From NCBI RefSeq assembly GCF_003028575.1, contig NZ_PYUD01000003.1:310001-374000 (forward strand): DNA of 64,000 nt, in the 5' to 3' direction. Of the stretch, positions 29,686 to 37,476 are shown in pieces (positions within the stretch are counted from its first letter, which is position 1; every line of letters starts with the position of its first letter). Made by a program: the position numbers and the translations under genes. The notes under the pieces were generated by a model. The model ran no database searches. It saw nothing but the letters and a program-made list of their open reading frames with translations, and was not told the DNA's origin. Origin of the DNA: Halomonas urumqiensis (GTDB lineage Bacteria > Pseudomonadota > Gammaproteobacteria > Pseudomonadales > Halomonadaceae).

Positions 29686-30630
29686 ATGCTCGACTGGCAG
29701 GACATCCAGATCTTCCTGGAAGTGGCGCGCAGTCAACGCCTGACCGACGCCGCACGGCGCCTGGGAGTAGACCACTCCACCTTGTCGCGGCGCACCCGGC
29801 GCTTCGAGCAGACGCTCAATACTCAGCTCTTCGAGCGTAGCACCCACGGTTATCATTTGACCGAGGCCGGCCACCAATTGCTCGCCCATGCCGAGGAAAT
29901 GGCCCGCCACGCCTTCGAGGCCGGCGAAAGCCTGACCGACAAGAATCATCAGATCAGTGGCCAGATTCGCCTGGGGGTGACCGAAGGCTTCGGCACCTGG
30001 GTGATCGCCCCACTGCTCTCGGCATTCTGCGCGCGCCACCCTGGCGTCACCCTGGACCTGCTCGCCCTGCCTCGGGTAGTCAACCTGAGCCGCCACGAGG
30101 CGGATCTCGCCATCACCATCGAACGCCCGGTGAGCCCTGGCCTGGTCAATTCGCGGCTGTGCGATTACCGGCTGCGGCTTTACGGCAGCCGAGACTACCT
30201 GGCCAGCCACGGCACACCAAAGGCGCTGCCAGAGCTCGCCCAACACCGCCTGATCGGTTATGTGGACGATCTGATCTTCAGCGAACAGTTGAGCTACCTG
30301 GAACCGCTGCTGGACCCGGCGGTGGTAGGCCACCCCGGCCCGCATTTCGCCATGCGCAGCACCAGCGTGACCACCCAGCATGCCGCCTGCCTGCATGGTG
30401 CAGGCCTCGCCGTGTTGCCATGCTTCATCGCCAGCACCTCACCGGCGCTTGGCACCGTGCTCGATGACGAAGTGGACGTAGTGCGTCAGTTCTGGATCAC
30501 CGCCCGCCAGGAGCAGCGCCGCCTGGCGAGGGTGAGAGTGCTGTGGGACTTCCTGCGCGAGGCACTGGAAACCAACCATGACTTCTTGATGGGGGAGGCA
30601 CCCACGCTGACGATACCGGGCAACGCCTGA
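29686..30630 (+). CDS. LysR family transcriptional regulator
   Basis: A 314-residue LysR regulator: N-terminal HTH at about 4-63 (DIQIFLEVARSQRLTDAARRL, then HSTLSRRTRRFEQTL) and a periplasmic-binding-fold effector domain from about residue 92 (GQIRLGVTEGFGTWVIAPLL). It is divergent from mmsA, making mmsA the likely target. It converges with the FAD-reductase gene of the catabolic operon. Confidence 0.94.
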   Translation: MLDWQDIQIFLEVARSQRLTDAARRLGVDHSTLSRRTRRFEQTLNTQLFERSTHGYHLTEAGHQLLAHAEEMARHAFEAGESLTDKNHQISGQIRLGVTEGFGTWVIAPLLSAFCARHPGVTLDLLALPRVVNLSRHEADLAITIERPVSPGLVNSRLCDYRLRLYGSRDYLASHGTPKALPELAQHRLIGYVDDLIFSEQLSYLEPLLDPAVVGHPGPHFAMRSTSVTTQHAACLHGAGLAVLPCFIASTSPALGTVLDDEVDVVRQFWITARQEQRRLARVRVLWDFLREALETNHDFLMGEAPTLTIPGNA

Positions 30631-30654
30631 GCGGGTAACCGCATTATCGCCGCT

Positions 30655-32064
30655 TCAGCTCCCGTGCCGTTTCAGTTCACGCGCCGCTTCACGACCGGCA
30701 ATCGCTCCCATCACCACGGCACTGAGCAGGCCATTGCCGGAAAGATAGCCACTGTCATTGGAGCCCGAGACGCCACGCGCCGCGCCGCCGGCAGCGAACA
30801 GGTTGGGGAGTTTCTCGCCAGCGGCGTCCACCACACGGGCCTCGGTATCCACCTCCAGCCCACCTTGGGTATGGAACAGCGCCCCGGTGACCTTGATCGC
30901 CCGGTATGGCGGCACCAGCAAGGTCTCGGCGGCGAAGGTGCGTCCGAAACCGTCGGCCTCTCCATGTTCCGCCAGTGTGTGCATCTCGGTGAAGGTGGAT
31001 TCGAGCGCCGGCAATGGCAAGCCCAGCCCCTCGGCCATCTCCGCCAGGCTACCGAACGTGCGTACCGCGCCACCCTGCTCGGCATTGCGGTAGTCCTCGA
31101 ACTCCAGCGCCGCCTGGTGAATACGCTCGTCGAACAGGTTCCAGGCCACCTGCCCGGGCTGGGCAAGTACCTTGGCGGCCTGTTCGGAATAGCCGCCATG
31201 CTCGTTGGAGAAACGCTGACCCTCGCCATTCACCTGCACGCCGCCGCGCATCATCAGCGCCCAGGAGATCAGCGTCTGATGGGGCGTGGCCAGTGAACCG
31301 TGCCCCTGGCAAGCCCCCAGGTCCTTGAGGCTCGCACCAATCGCCTCGCCCCACAGCAGTGCATCCCCCTGGTTGCCTTCATGGCCGTAATACAGCGCAT
31401 GCTTGAGCGAGGGGATGTGCTTCGCCACCAGCTCGGGATTTCCACCATAGCCGTTGCAGGCCAGGATCAACGCATCGCAACCGATGCTTTCGTGGCTGCC
31501 GTCGGGGCGCTCGAGGGTGATACCGCGCACGCGCTTGCCTGCGTCCACATGCAGGTCGACCACCCGCGCTTGAGTAAGAATATCGAGGCCCACCGCTTCG
31601 GCGGCGTTGAGCAGGCACCCCATCAGCTCTTCGCCGGTGCGCCTTGGGGTAGCATGCATGCGCATCGCGCTGTGGCCGGGGTAGAGAAATCCCTCGACCA
31701 GGTCGAACGGCACGCCATGCGTATCGGCCAACCACTCGATCACCCGGCCGGAATAGTCGGCAAGCGCCGCGACGATGGCCGGGTCCGCCTCGTCTCCATT
31801 CTTGTGCTGGATATCGCGTGCCATCAGCTCGGCACTGTCCTCGACGCCCTTCTCGGCCTGGAAGCGGGTGCCGGCGGCGGGTATGAACCCCTGGGACATG
31901 GAGGTACTGCCGCGTGGTAATGCATCACGCTCCAGTACCACCACATCGGTCTCGCACTCCATGGCGGCAAGCCCGGCCACCAGGCCACAGGCGCCTGCGC
32001 CAATGATCACCAACGGCAGGTGCACGTCGAACTCGTCGCCCTCGCTAAATGCCACGATCCCCAT
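30655..32064 (-). CDS. FAD-dependent oxidoreductase, fumarate reductase/KstD-like
   Basis: A 469-residue flavoprotein of the FAD-binding-2 family. The Rossmann motif GAGACG is at 22-27, the ribose-binding glutamate in VVVLERD follows, and the C-terminal FAD segment is LFAAGGAARGVSGSNDSGYLSG. The family reduces or forms C=C bonds next to a carbonyl (fumarate and urocanate reductases, ketosteroid dehydrogenases). There is no signal peptide, so it acts in the cytosol. Its start overlaps the stop of the upstream deacetylase-fold gene (TGATG). Last gene of the six-gene catabolic operon; a role in reducing or desaturating the ring compound is inference. Confidence 0.88.
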   Translation of the reverse strand: MGIVAFSEGDEFDVHLPLVIIGAGACGLVAGLAAMECETDVVVLERDALPRGSTSMSQGFIPAAGTRFQAEKGVEDSAELMARDIQHKNGDEADPAIVAALADYSGRVIEWLADTHGVPFDLVEGFLYPGHSAMRMHATPRRTGEELMGCLLNAAEAVGLDILTQARVVDLHVDAGKRVRGITLERPDGSHESIGCDALILACNGYGGNPELVAKHIPSLKHALYYGHEGNQGDALLWGEAIGASLKDLGACQGHGSLATPHQTLISWALMMRGGVQVNGEGQRFSNEHGGYSEQAAKVLAQPGQVAWNLFDERIHQAALEFEDYRNAEQGGAVRTFGSLAEMAEGLGLPLPALESTFTEMHTLAEHGEADGFGRTFAAETLLVPPYRAIKVTGALFHTQGGLEVDTEARVVDAAGEKLPNLFAAGGAARGVSGSNDSGYLSGNGLLSAVVMGAIAGREAARELKRHGS

Positions 32065-33026
32065 CAGCGTGCCCCTCCGGCCTGGGCCTGGAAGGCATCG
32101 AGGATCTCGCCGGCCGGTGCCTGCCACACTGCCTCATGGCCGGCGATATGGCCCAGCACCTCCTCCAGGCAAGCAATGCGGTGGGGCTGGCCGACCAGCC
32201 ACGGGTGCAGGTTGAGCGCCAGCATCCGCCCGCCCTGTTGCCGGGATTCTTCGACCAGGAAATCGAAGGCATCCTTGACCTGATCGACCCAGGCGTCCTC
32301 GGAGTGCAGGTTCTGGCACATCACGAACTGATCCTCGATCTCGGTGGTCAGCGGCATCATCGCCAATGGGCCATTGTCGGTGCGAAACGCATAGGGCAAC
32401 TCATCGTTGACCCAATCGGCGCAGTACTCGATGCCCTGCTCGGCCAGCAGTTCCGGGGTGTTCCAGCTCTGGTGCTTGGCGGGGCTCAACCAGCCACGAA
32501 TCGGTTGGCCAGTCAGCTTGCGCAGGGTAGCGACCGAACGCCCCACGATCTCGGCCTCCTCGTCGCGGTCCTGGCCGCCGTAATGCAGGTGATCCATGTT
32601 CCAGCCGTGGCACATGAACTCACCACCCTCTGAGTTCACGAACGCCATCAGGCGCTCCAGCAGGTAGGGCGTCTGCTCGGCCAGTTGGGCGTTGATGGCG
32701 AAGGTCGGCCGCACCTGGTAGTGCGCCAGGGCCTTGAGCAGGCGATAGATGCCGACCCGGTTGCCATAGTCGCGCAGTGAATAATGGCGAAGGTCCGGAT
32801 AGGGCATGGTCATGCCATTGGGCACCTTGAAGGGCACCCCGCGCTGGTTCAGTGGGTAGAACTGCAGCGACACGTTGATCCACACCGCCAGAGTCTTGTC
32901 ACCAGGCCAGGTGACGGGTGGCCGCTCGCTGAGCATCGACCAGTCGTAGCGATCGTGGTCATAGCCGTGATGACGATGCGGATAGTGAAGGTAGTCGTTG
33001 TCGAGAGAGCCGTCGTCGCGCGCCAT
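32064..33026 (-). CDS. polysaccharide-deacetylase-fold hydrolase 1 (PuuE/imide hydrolase-like)
   Basis: A 320-residue NodB-fold enzyme. The SLRDYGNRVG segment (DYGNRVG at 86-92) and EFMCHGWNMDH (His140, His146) resemble PuuE-type allantoinases and cyclic imide hydrolases, not chitin or xylan deacetylases. There is no signal peptide, which argues for a soluble small-molecule substrate. Such enzymes open cyclic amide or imide rings. The start ATG 33026 follows AGGGGGTG. It lies 2 bases after its paralogue, with identical length (963 bases including stop), so the pair may form a heteromer or act on successive rings. Confidence 0.87.
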   Translation of the reverse strand: MARDDGSLDNDYLHYPHRHHGYDHDRYDWSMLSERPPVTWPGDKTLAVWINVSLQFYPLNQRGVPFKVPNGMTMPYPDLRHYSLRDYGNRVGIYRLLKALAHYQVRPTFAINAQLAEQTPYLLERLMAFVNSEGGEFMCHGWNMDHLHYGGQDRDEEAEIVGRSVATLRKLTGQPIRGWLSPAKHQSWNTPELLAEQGIEYCADWVNDELPYAFRTDNGPLAMMPLTTEIEDQFVMCQNLHSEDAWVDQVKDAFDFLVEESRQQGGRMLALNLHPWLVGQPHRIACLEEVLGHIAGHEAVWQAPAGEILDAFQAQAGGAR

Positions 33027-33028
33027 GT

Positions 33029-33991
33029 TCACCCCCTGTCTGCGTGGTGTTGGGTGCCGCCCGCACGCCCGGCGATATCGGCCAGGGCCTGGTCGTAGTG
33101 CTGCTCGAGGTAGTGCGAGGCGATCTCGCGGCCGGTGGCCACCCACACGTCGCTGTGTCCGGTGATGTACTCGAGTGCCTCCTCGAAGGCCTTGATGCGA
33201 TGCGGACAACTGATCTGGTAGTTGTGGGTGGGAATGCACATCACCGTGCCGGATTCGGCGCCCTCGGCGTACAGCCGGTCGAAGTGCCGCTTGAGCATCT
33301 TCAGGTAATGACGCGGCTCGACCTTGTTCACCGCATAGACAATGGTGTCGTTCATCTCAAGCGAATAGGGCACCGAGACGAATCGTCGCCCCGAACGCAG
33401 CTGGATCGGTGTCGGCTGGTCATCATGGAACAGGTCGCAGGTGTAGAGTCCGGCGCGTTCGCCGAACATCTCCTGGCCGACCTCGGCGAACAGATCCAGG
33501 GTACGCTCCGAGTGGGAAAGCGCCGGTGCCAGGTAGCCGGCACAGGCCTGGCCGGTGTGGCGGTGAATGGTCTCGATGCTGTCACGGATCATCTCCCGCT
33601 CCTGGGCCTCGCTCATCCCGTAGGTGTAGCGAGTGTTGTAGATGCCGTGGCTGAAGAACTCCCAGTCGCGCTCGCGGCACATCTCGATGATCTCGGGATG
33701 ATGCTCGCACAGCGCCACCGACAGCGAGATCGAGCCGCGCACGCCGAACTTGTCGAGCAACGCCATCTGGCGCTGATGGCCAACCCGGTTGCCGTAGTCG
33801 CGAATGCTGAAGCCAGGCACGCTGGGGTGCGGCGTCGGCCACGGCTTGCGTTGCGGGTTCTGCGGCGGGTCCAGCTCGTAGTACTCGATATTGGGGGCCA
33901 CCCAGAAGGCCACCCTGGCCCCACCCGGCCAGGTGATCTTCGGTCGATTCTCGTAGGGCCAATAACCGTAGGCGTCCAGAACTTCCTTCAT
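33029..33991 (-). CDS. polysaccharide-deacetylase-fold hydrolase 2 (PuuE/imide hydrolase-like)
   Basis: Second 320-residue NodB-fold protein, paralogous to the next gene in the operon. It has SIRDYGNRVG (DYGNRVG at 65-71) and EFFSHGIYNTRY (His115). The position equivalent to the second metal histidine is not the same as in its neighbour, so the two may differ in metal use or specificity. The ATG at 33991 follows GGGAG; an upstream open stretch lies on the isochorismatase-family gene. Probably opens a cyclic imide or amide; substrate unproven. Confidence 0.86.
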   Translation of the reverse strand: MKEVLDAYGYWPYENRPKITWPGGARVAFWVAPNIEYYELDPPQNPQRKPWPTPHPSVPGFSIRDYGNRVGHQRQMALLDKFGVRGSISLSVALCEHHPEIIEMCRERDWEFFSHGIYNTRYTYGMSEAQEREMIRDSIETIHRHTGQACAGYLAPALSHSERTLDLFAEVGQEMFGERAGLYTCDLFHDDQPTPIQLRSGRRFVSVPYSLEMNDTIVYAVNKVEPRHYLKMLKRHFDRLYAEGAESGTVMCIPTHNYQISCPHRIKAFEEALEYITGHSDVWVATGREIASHYLEQHYDQALADIAGRAGGTQHHADRG

Positions 33992-34022
33992 CTTGCTCAC
34001 TCCCGTTCGCTTGCCGTGCCGC

Positions 34023-34700
34023 TCAAGCCTTGTCGGCGGCCCGCGATTCCAACCAGGCCAGCACATCGGCCACCGGCATCACGTCGGCATACTTGAGGTG
34101 CAGGTCGGTGAGGTTGGCGTAGTGGTAGCTTTCGTGCTTGTCGGCCACGCATTCAATGGGAACGATGGTGCGGTAGCCTCGCGACAGGCTTTCCACGGCG
34201 GTGGCACGGATGCAGCCGGACGTGGACCCACCGGTGACGATCACGGTATCCACCTGGTGCCACACCAGCAGCGACTGCAGCGGTGTCTCGAAGAACGCCG
34301 AGGGCATGCGCTTGGTGTAGACGACGTCACGGCCATGCTCGATCTCGGCACGCTCGTCGAACTCGGCACGCTCCGAACCGTACTTGATGTTCTGCAGGGA
34401 ATCGGGAGTGTCGGTACGCGTTCCCCACACACCGGCGTCCTCGGCGGAATCCAGAAACGCCACGTGGGTCCACACCACCGGCCAGTTCAATTGGCGGAAG
34501 CCACGCGACAGCTGATTGACGTACTCGAGCTGACGGGGGTCCGTCTCGTAAGCGGTCTTGAACAGGTCGGTACGGGTGTAGGCCTTCTGCGGGTCGACGT
34601 TGACCAGCACCGCCTTGTTGCCGAACCCGAACGGAACGCGCTGGGGGTTGGCCATCACGTCTTCGAAGATTTCCCTGGCGGTCTTGTCGCTCTTGATCAT
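34023..34700 (-). CDS. isochorismatase-family cysteine amidohydrolase
   Basis: A 225-residue cysteine hydrolase. The catalytic triad is visible: Asp36 in VNVDPQKAY, a lysine in YTKRMPSAF and the cysteine in TGGSTSGCIRATA. The family includes maleamate amidohydrolase (NicF), N-carbamoylsarcosine amidase and ureidoacrylate hydrolase. The N-terminal extension and sequence resemble the N-carbamoylsarcosine amidase-like branch. AGGAG precedes the ATG at 34700. Placed between ring-opening hydrolases and a C-C lyase, it would fit removal of ammonia from a half-amide such as a maleamate. Confidence 0.88.
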   Translation of the reverse strand: MIKSDKTAREIFEDVMANPQRVPFGFGNKAVLVNVDPQKAYTRTDLFKTAYETDPRQLEYVNQLSRGFRQLNWPVVWTHVAFLDSAEDAGVWGTRTDTPDSLQNIKYGSERAEFDERAEIEHGRDVVYTKRMPSAFFETPLQSLLVWHQVDTVIVTGGSTSGCIRATAVESLSRGYRTIVPIECVADKHESYHYANLTDLHLKYADVMPVADVLAWLESRAADKA

Positions 34701-34768
34701 TGGCTTTCTCCTACCTGGGTGACTGTGATCGTTCGCTGTCGGGCGCGCCTGGAGGCGGCCCCACATCA

Positions 34769-35644
34769 TCAGGTGTTGTCGTATTTCTGGCCGAGTTCCA
34801 GCAACGACCGGGTGCCGAGGTAATCGTTGAGCTGACCGAAATCGAGCATGCGGTCACGGAAGGCATCGGTCGTGCCATCCTGGCGCAAGGTGGCGAAGAA
34901 CTGGCTGGCCATGTGGGTCAGCGCGCGCACCAGGGCGCCTGGAAAGATCACCAGCGAGAAGCCGAGCGCCTGCAAGGCCGCGGCGTTCTGCAGCGGCGTG
35001 TCGCCCCCTTCCACCATGTTGGCCATGATCGGCACCTGGCCCTTGAATTCGGCCATGATCCGCTGGATATCGGCATCGCTGCGGATGCCCTCGATGAACA
35101 GCATGTCCACCCCTGCATCACGATAGGCGATAGCGCGCTCGATCGCCGCATCGGTGCCTTCCACCGCCAGGGCGTCGGTGCGTCCGATGATCAGCGTTGC
35201 ATCACTCTGGCGGGCATCGAGGGCGGCCTTGAGCTTGCCGACCATCTCTGCCGTGGGCACCAGGGTCTTGCCACGCAGGTGACCGCAACGCTTGGGGTAG
35301 GTCTGGTCCTCGAGCTGCAACGCATTGGCACCGGAACGCTCCAGCATTCGCACGCAGCGCATCACATTCATGGCATTGCCGAAGCCGGTGTCGCAGTCCA
35401 CCACGATATCGGCCTCGACTCGCTCACGGATGCGGGACAATGACGCATCGATTTCGCTGAGTCCGAGCAGGCCGATATCCGGGCGCCCGAGTTGGGTATA
35501 GGCAAGGCTTGCCCCCGACAGGTAGACGGTGTCGAAGCCGGCCTGTTCGGCAAGCGAGGCGCCCAGCGCATCGAAGATGCCGGGCGCCACAACGATATCT
35601 GGGGCATGCAGCCGAGATTTGAAATCATGGGTGGAGAGAGTCAT
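34769..35644 (-). CDS. isocitrate lyase/PEP mutase family lyase
   Basis: A 291-residue TIM-barrel enzyme of the PEPM/ICL superfamily. YLSGAS is at 41-46, the Mg2+-binding DCDTGFGN at 83-90, the ED pair at 112-113, and KRCGH at 118-122. The KxCGH loop with its catalytic cysteine marks C-C lyases (methylisocitrate, 2,3-dimethylmalate lyases) as opposed to PEP mutase. It would cleave a substituted malate to pyruvate plus a carboxylic acid. Second gene in its operon. Confidence 0.9.
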   Translation of the reverse strand: MTLSTHDFKSRLHAPDIVVAPGIFDALGASLAEQAGFDTVYLSGASLAYTQLGRPDIGLLGLSEIDASLSRIRERVEADIVVDCDTGFGNAMNVMRCVRMLERSGANALQLEDQTYPKRCGHLRGKTLVPTAEMVGKLKAALDARQSDATLIIGRTDALAVEGTDAAIERAIAYRDAGVDMLFIEGIRSDADIQRIMAEFKGQVPIMANMVEGGDTPLQNAAALQALGFSLVIFPGALVRALTHMASQFFATLRQDGTTDAFRDRMLDFGQLNDYLGTRSLLELGQKYDNT

Positions 35645-35693
35645 GGCGTGAAGGTTCCTCGCATGGCAGGGAATTCGAATGGCGGCCCGCTGC

Positions 35694-36281
35694 TCAATCG
35701 CAGGCCAGGGCCAGGTCGTTGTAGACCGCCTGGCGCGCAAGCTTGCCGTCGCGCACCTCGAAGCGGTCGATGAAGCGCACACCCGCGAACGGCGAGCCAT
35801 CGGGCCATTCGCCCGATAGCTCGCCGTGGCAGACCACCACGCTGTGGTCCTCCTTGTCGCAGGTATCGAAAGCGTCGAAGCGCTTGTGGACGAAGCGATA
35901 ACGCTCGCTGGCCCAGGCCACCAGCTCCTCGAGCCGGGTCATCTCGACACCGCCCGGGAAGGTCATGTGGAAATCGTCGGCGAGCAGTGCGCGCGCGGCT
36001 TGAAGATCACGGGATTGCATGGCATCGAGAAACGCCCGAACCAGCTGTTCCGGCGATTCGTTGCCTGCTCCCGCATGGCCCGCGGTCTGGACTTCGCCAC
36101 CCGGACGACGCGCCCGGCCACCGCGCATGTAGGCATCGCCATCCACTTCATGCAGAAAGATGGTGATGGCCTGGGGGTCGGCATCGATGGTGGTGCGGAC
36201 TGCGTCGGTCAGGCGCTCGCAGAGTCGCTGCTTCAGCGCACTGGAGTAGCCTCGGATCAGACTGACCTGAACAACGGGCAT
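35694..36281 (-). CDS. tautomerase-SnoaL fusion protein
   Basis: A 195-residue protein with two modules. Residues 1-58 resemble a 4-oxalocrotonate tautomerase subunit: the start is MPVVQVSL, so the catalytic proline would follow the removed methionine, and IFLHEVDGDAYMRGGR closes the fold. After a glycine-rich linker (about 59-73), residues 74-195 form a SnoaL-like/NTF2-like domain (EQLVRAFLDAMQSRDLQAARALLADDF). GGGAG precedes the start. It is first in the operon and just downstream of the shared dyad. Both domains handle isomerisation or small acidic ligands; joined proteins of this kind are uncommon. Confidence 0.85.
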   Translation of the reverse strand: MPVVQVSLIRGYSSALKQRLCERLTDAVRTTIDADPQAITIFLHEVDGDAYMRGGRARRPGGEVQTAGHAGAGNESPEQLVRAFLDAMQSRDLQAARALLADDFHMTFPGGVEMTRLEELVAWASERYRFVHKRFDAFDTCDKEDHSVVVCHGELSGEWPDGSPFAGVRFIDRFEVRDGKLARQAVYNDLALACD

Positions 36282-36349
36282 GGGCGAATCTCCCGGAGGT
36301 TGTTATCTTTGTCATACAGGGCGCAATCACTCGCACATCACATCAACCT

Positions 36350-36367
36350 GTACTATTCATAATACAT
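36350..36367. promoter_or_regulatory. GntR operator candidate, copy 1
   Basis: TGTACTATTCATAATACA, a dyad of TGTAYTA-N4-TAATACA with one mismatch, lies between the tautomerase operon and gntR. The perfect version stands before the leuCD operon at 37302-37319. A second short direct repeat, ATGTCTAGT, occurs twice just beyond it (36372-36391). Confidence 0.7.
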
Positions 36368-36435
36368 TTCCATGTCTAGTTTTATGTCTAGTCGAATGCC
36401 TGCGTCAAGTTTCGTGACATCATAAGGAATGTGCC

Positions 36436-37263
36436 ATGAACCACACACACGTGACGTCCGTGGGCGGCACCAAGTCCCACCGGATCTTCCTGCTGCTCAA
36501 GGACGCGATCCTCAGCGGGCGCCTCCCTCCCGGCCGCAAGCTGCCTGGAGAGATCAAGCTTGCCGAGCAGCACGGCGTATCACGGGTAACAGTGCGGCGC
36601 GCCATGGAGGCCTTGCGCGAATCCGGGCTGGTGGCTCGCAAGCCCGGGCTTGGCACCGTGGTGCTCGAGCAGCCGCTGGATGCCACGGTAATGACGGCAA
36701 GCGTCTCGAACCTGCTACCCAACATGGTCAAGATGAGCCAGGCCTCGCAGGTCCGGCTTCTGGAGTTCAGCTACGTCAAGCCTAGCGAGTCGGTCCGCGA
36801 GGAACTCGGGCTGGGTGCTGGCGACCGCGTGCAGCGCTCGGTTCGCGTGCGCATGGCCGATGGCAAGCCATTCTCGTACCTGGTCACCCATGTGCCCGAG
36901 TACATCGCCCTGAACTACAACGAAGCCGACCTCACCAATACCCCCCTGTTCGCCCTGCTCGAACGCAGCGGCGTGCTGGTCGACCATGCCTCCCAGTCGA
37001 TCTCGGCCACGCTCGCCACCCACGAGATCGCCGAAGCACTAGGGGTTTCGGTGGGCTCGCCACTGATCTCGCTGACGCGTGTGGTGTACGACGAGGAGGG
37101 GCGTGGCGTGGAGTATCTCGATGCGCTCTACCGGCCGGATCGCTACCGTATCCAGATCGACCTCAATCGAACCGGCGACGAGGAAGCCCGCTACTGGGAG
37201 CCCAGGACCCCGGACGCCGAGCGCGCCCCCCAGGCCCGCGAGATGTCGCCCGACGAGGCGTGA
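36436..37263 (+). CDS. GntR/HutC family regulator
   Basis: A 275-residue regulator with an N-terminal winged helix (about 12-78: IFLLLKDAILSGRLPPGRKLP, then VSRVTVRRAMEALRESGLV) and a C-terminal UTRA effector domain (about 100-245, ending RPDRYRIQIDL). The tail after 245 is polar and probably disordered. It sits between the two catabolic arms, and the same 18-bp dyad occurs on each side of it. It probably represses both arms and itself until the substrate or an intermediate binds. Confidence 0.93.
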   Translation: MNHTHVTSVGGTKSHRIFLLLKDAILSGRLPPGRKLPGEIKLAEQHGVSRVTVRRAMEALRESGLVARKPGLGTVVLEQPLDATVMTASVSNLLPNMVKMSQASQVRLLEFSYVKPSESVREELGLGAGDRVQRSVRVRMADGKPFSYLVTHVPEYIALNYNEADLTNTPLFALLERSGVLVDHASQSISATLATHEIAEALGVSVGSPLISLTRVVYDEEGRGVEYLDALYRPDRYRIQIDLNRTGDEEARYWEPRTPDAERAPQAREMSPDEA

Positions 37264-37301
37264 GGCGCCATCGCTTCACCGAATCGGACACGCTCACCAC
37301 C

Positions 37302-37319
37302 TGTATTATTTTTAATACA
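37302..37319. promoter_or_regulatory. GntR operator candidate, copy 2
   Basis: TGTATTATTTTTAATACA is a perfect dyad (TGTATTA-TTTT-TAATACA), 175 bases upstream of the leuC-like start. A possible promoter (TTGACC at 37344, TAGTTG at 37368, 18-base spacer) lies just downstream. Confidence 0.75.
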
Positions 37320-37476
37320 TTTAAACTACAAGAAAAAATACATTTGACCTGTGCCATGTTGCTGCGCTAGTTGTATTGTCATCATGCGGGAAACGCGACT
37401 CTCGCAATTCAAGCCCAACCCCAAGTCCTGACACTTGGACCTTATCAACAGGGGAGCCACGGCGAGCCAACCCACC

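Noticed and set aside
30655..36281. The minus-strand operon as an allantoin/purine degradation cluster
   Set aside because: The PuuE-like hydrolases could suggest it, but no allantoicase, ureidoglycolate enzyme, urate oxidase or HIU hydrolase is present, whereas LeuCD-like and KRCGH lyase genes would be unexplained.
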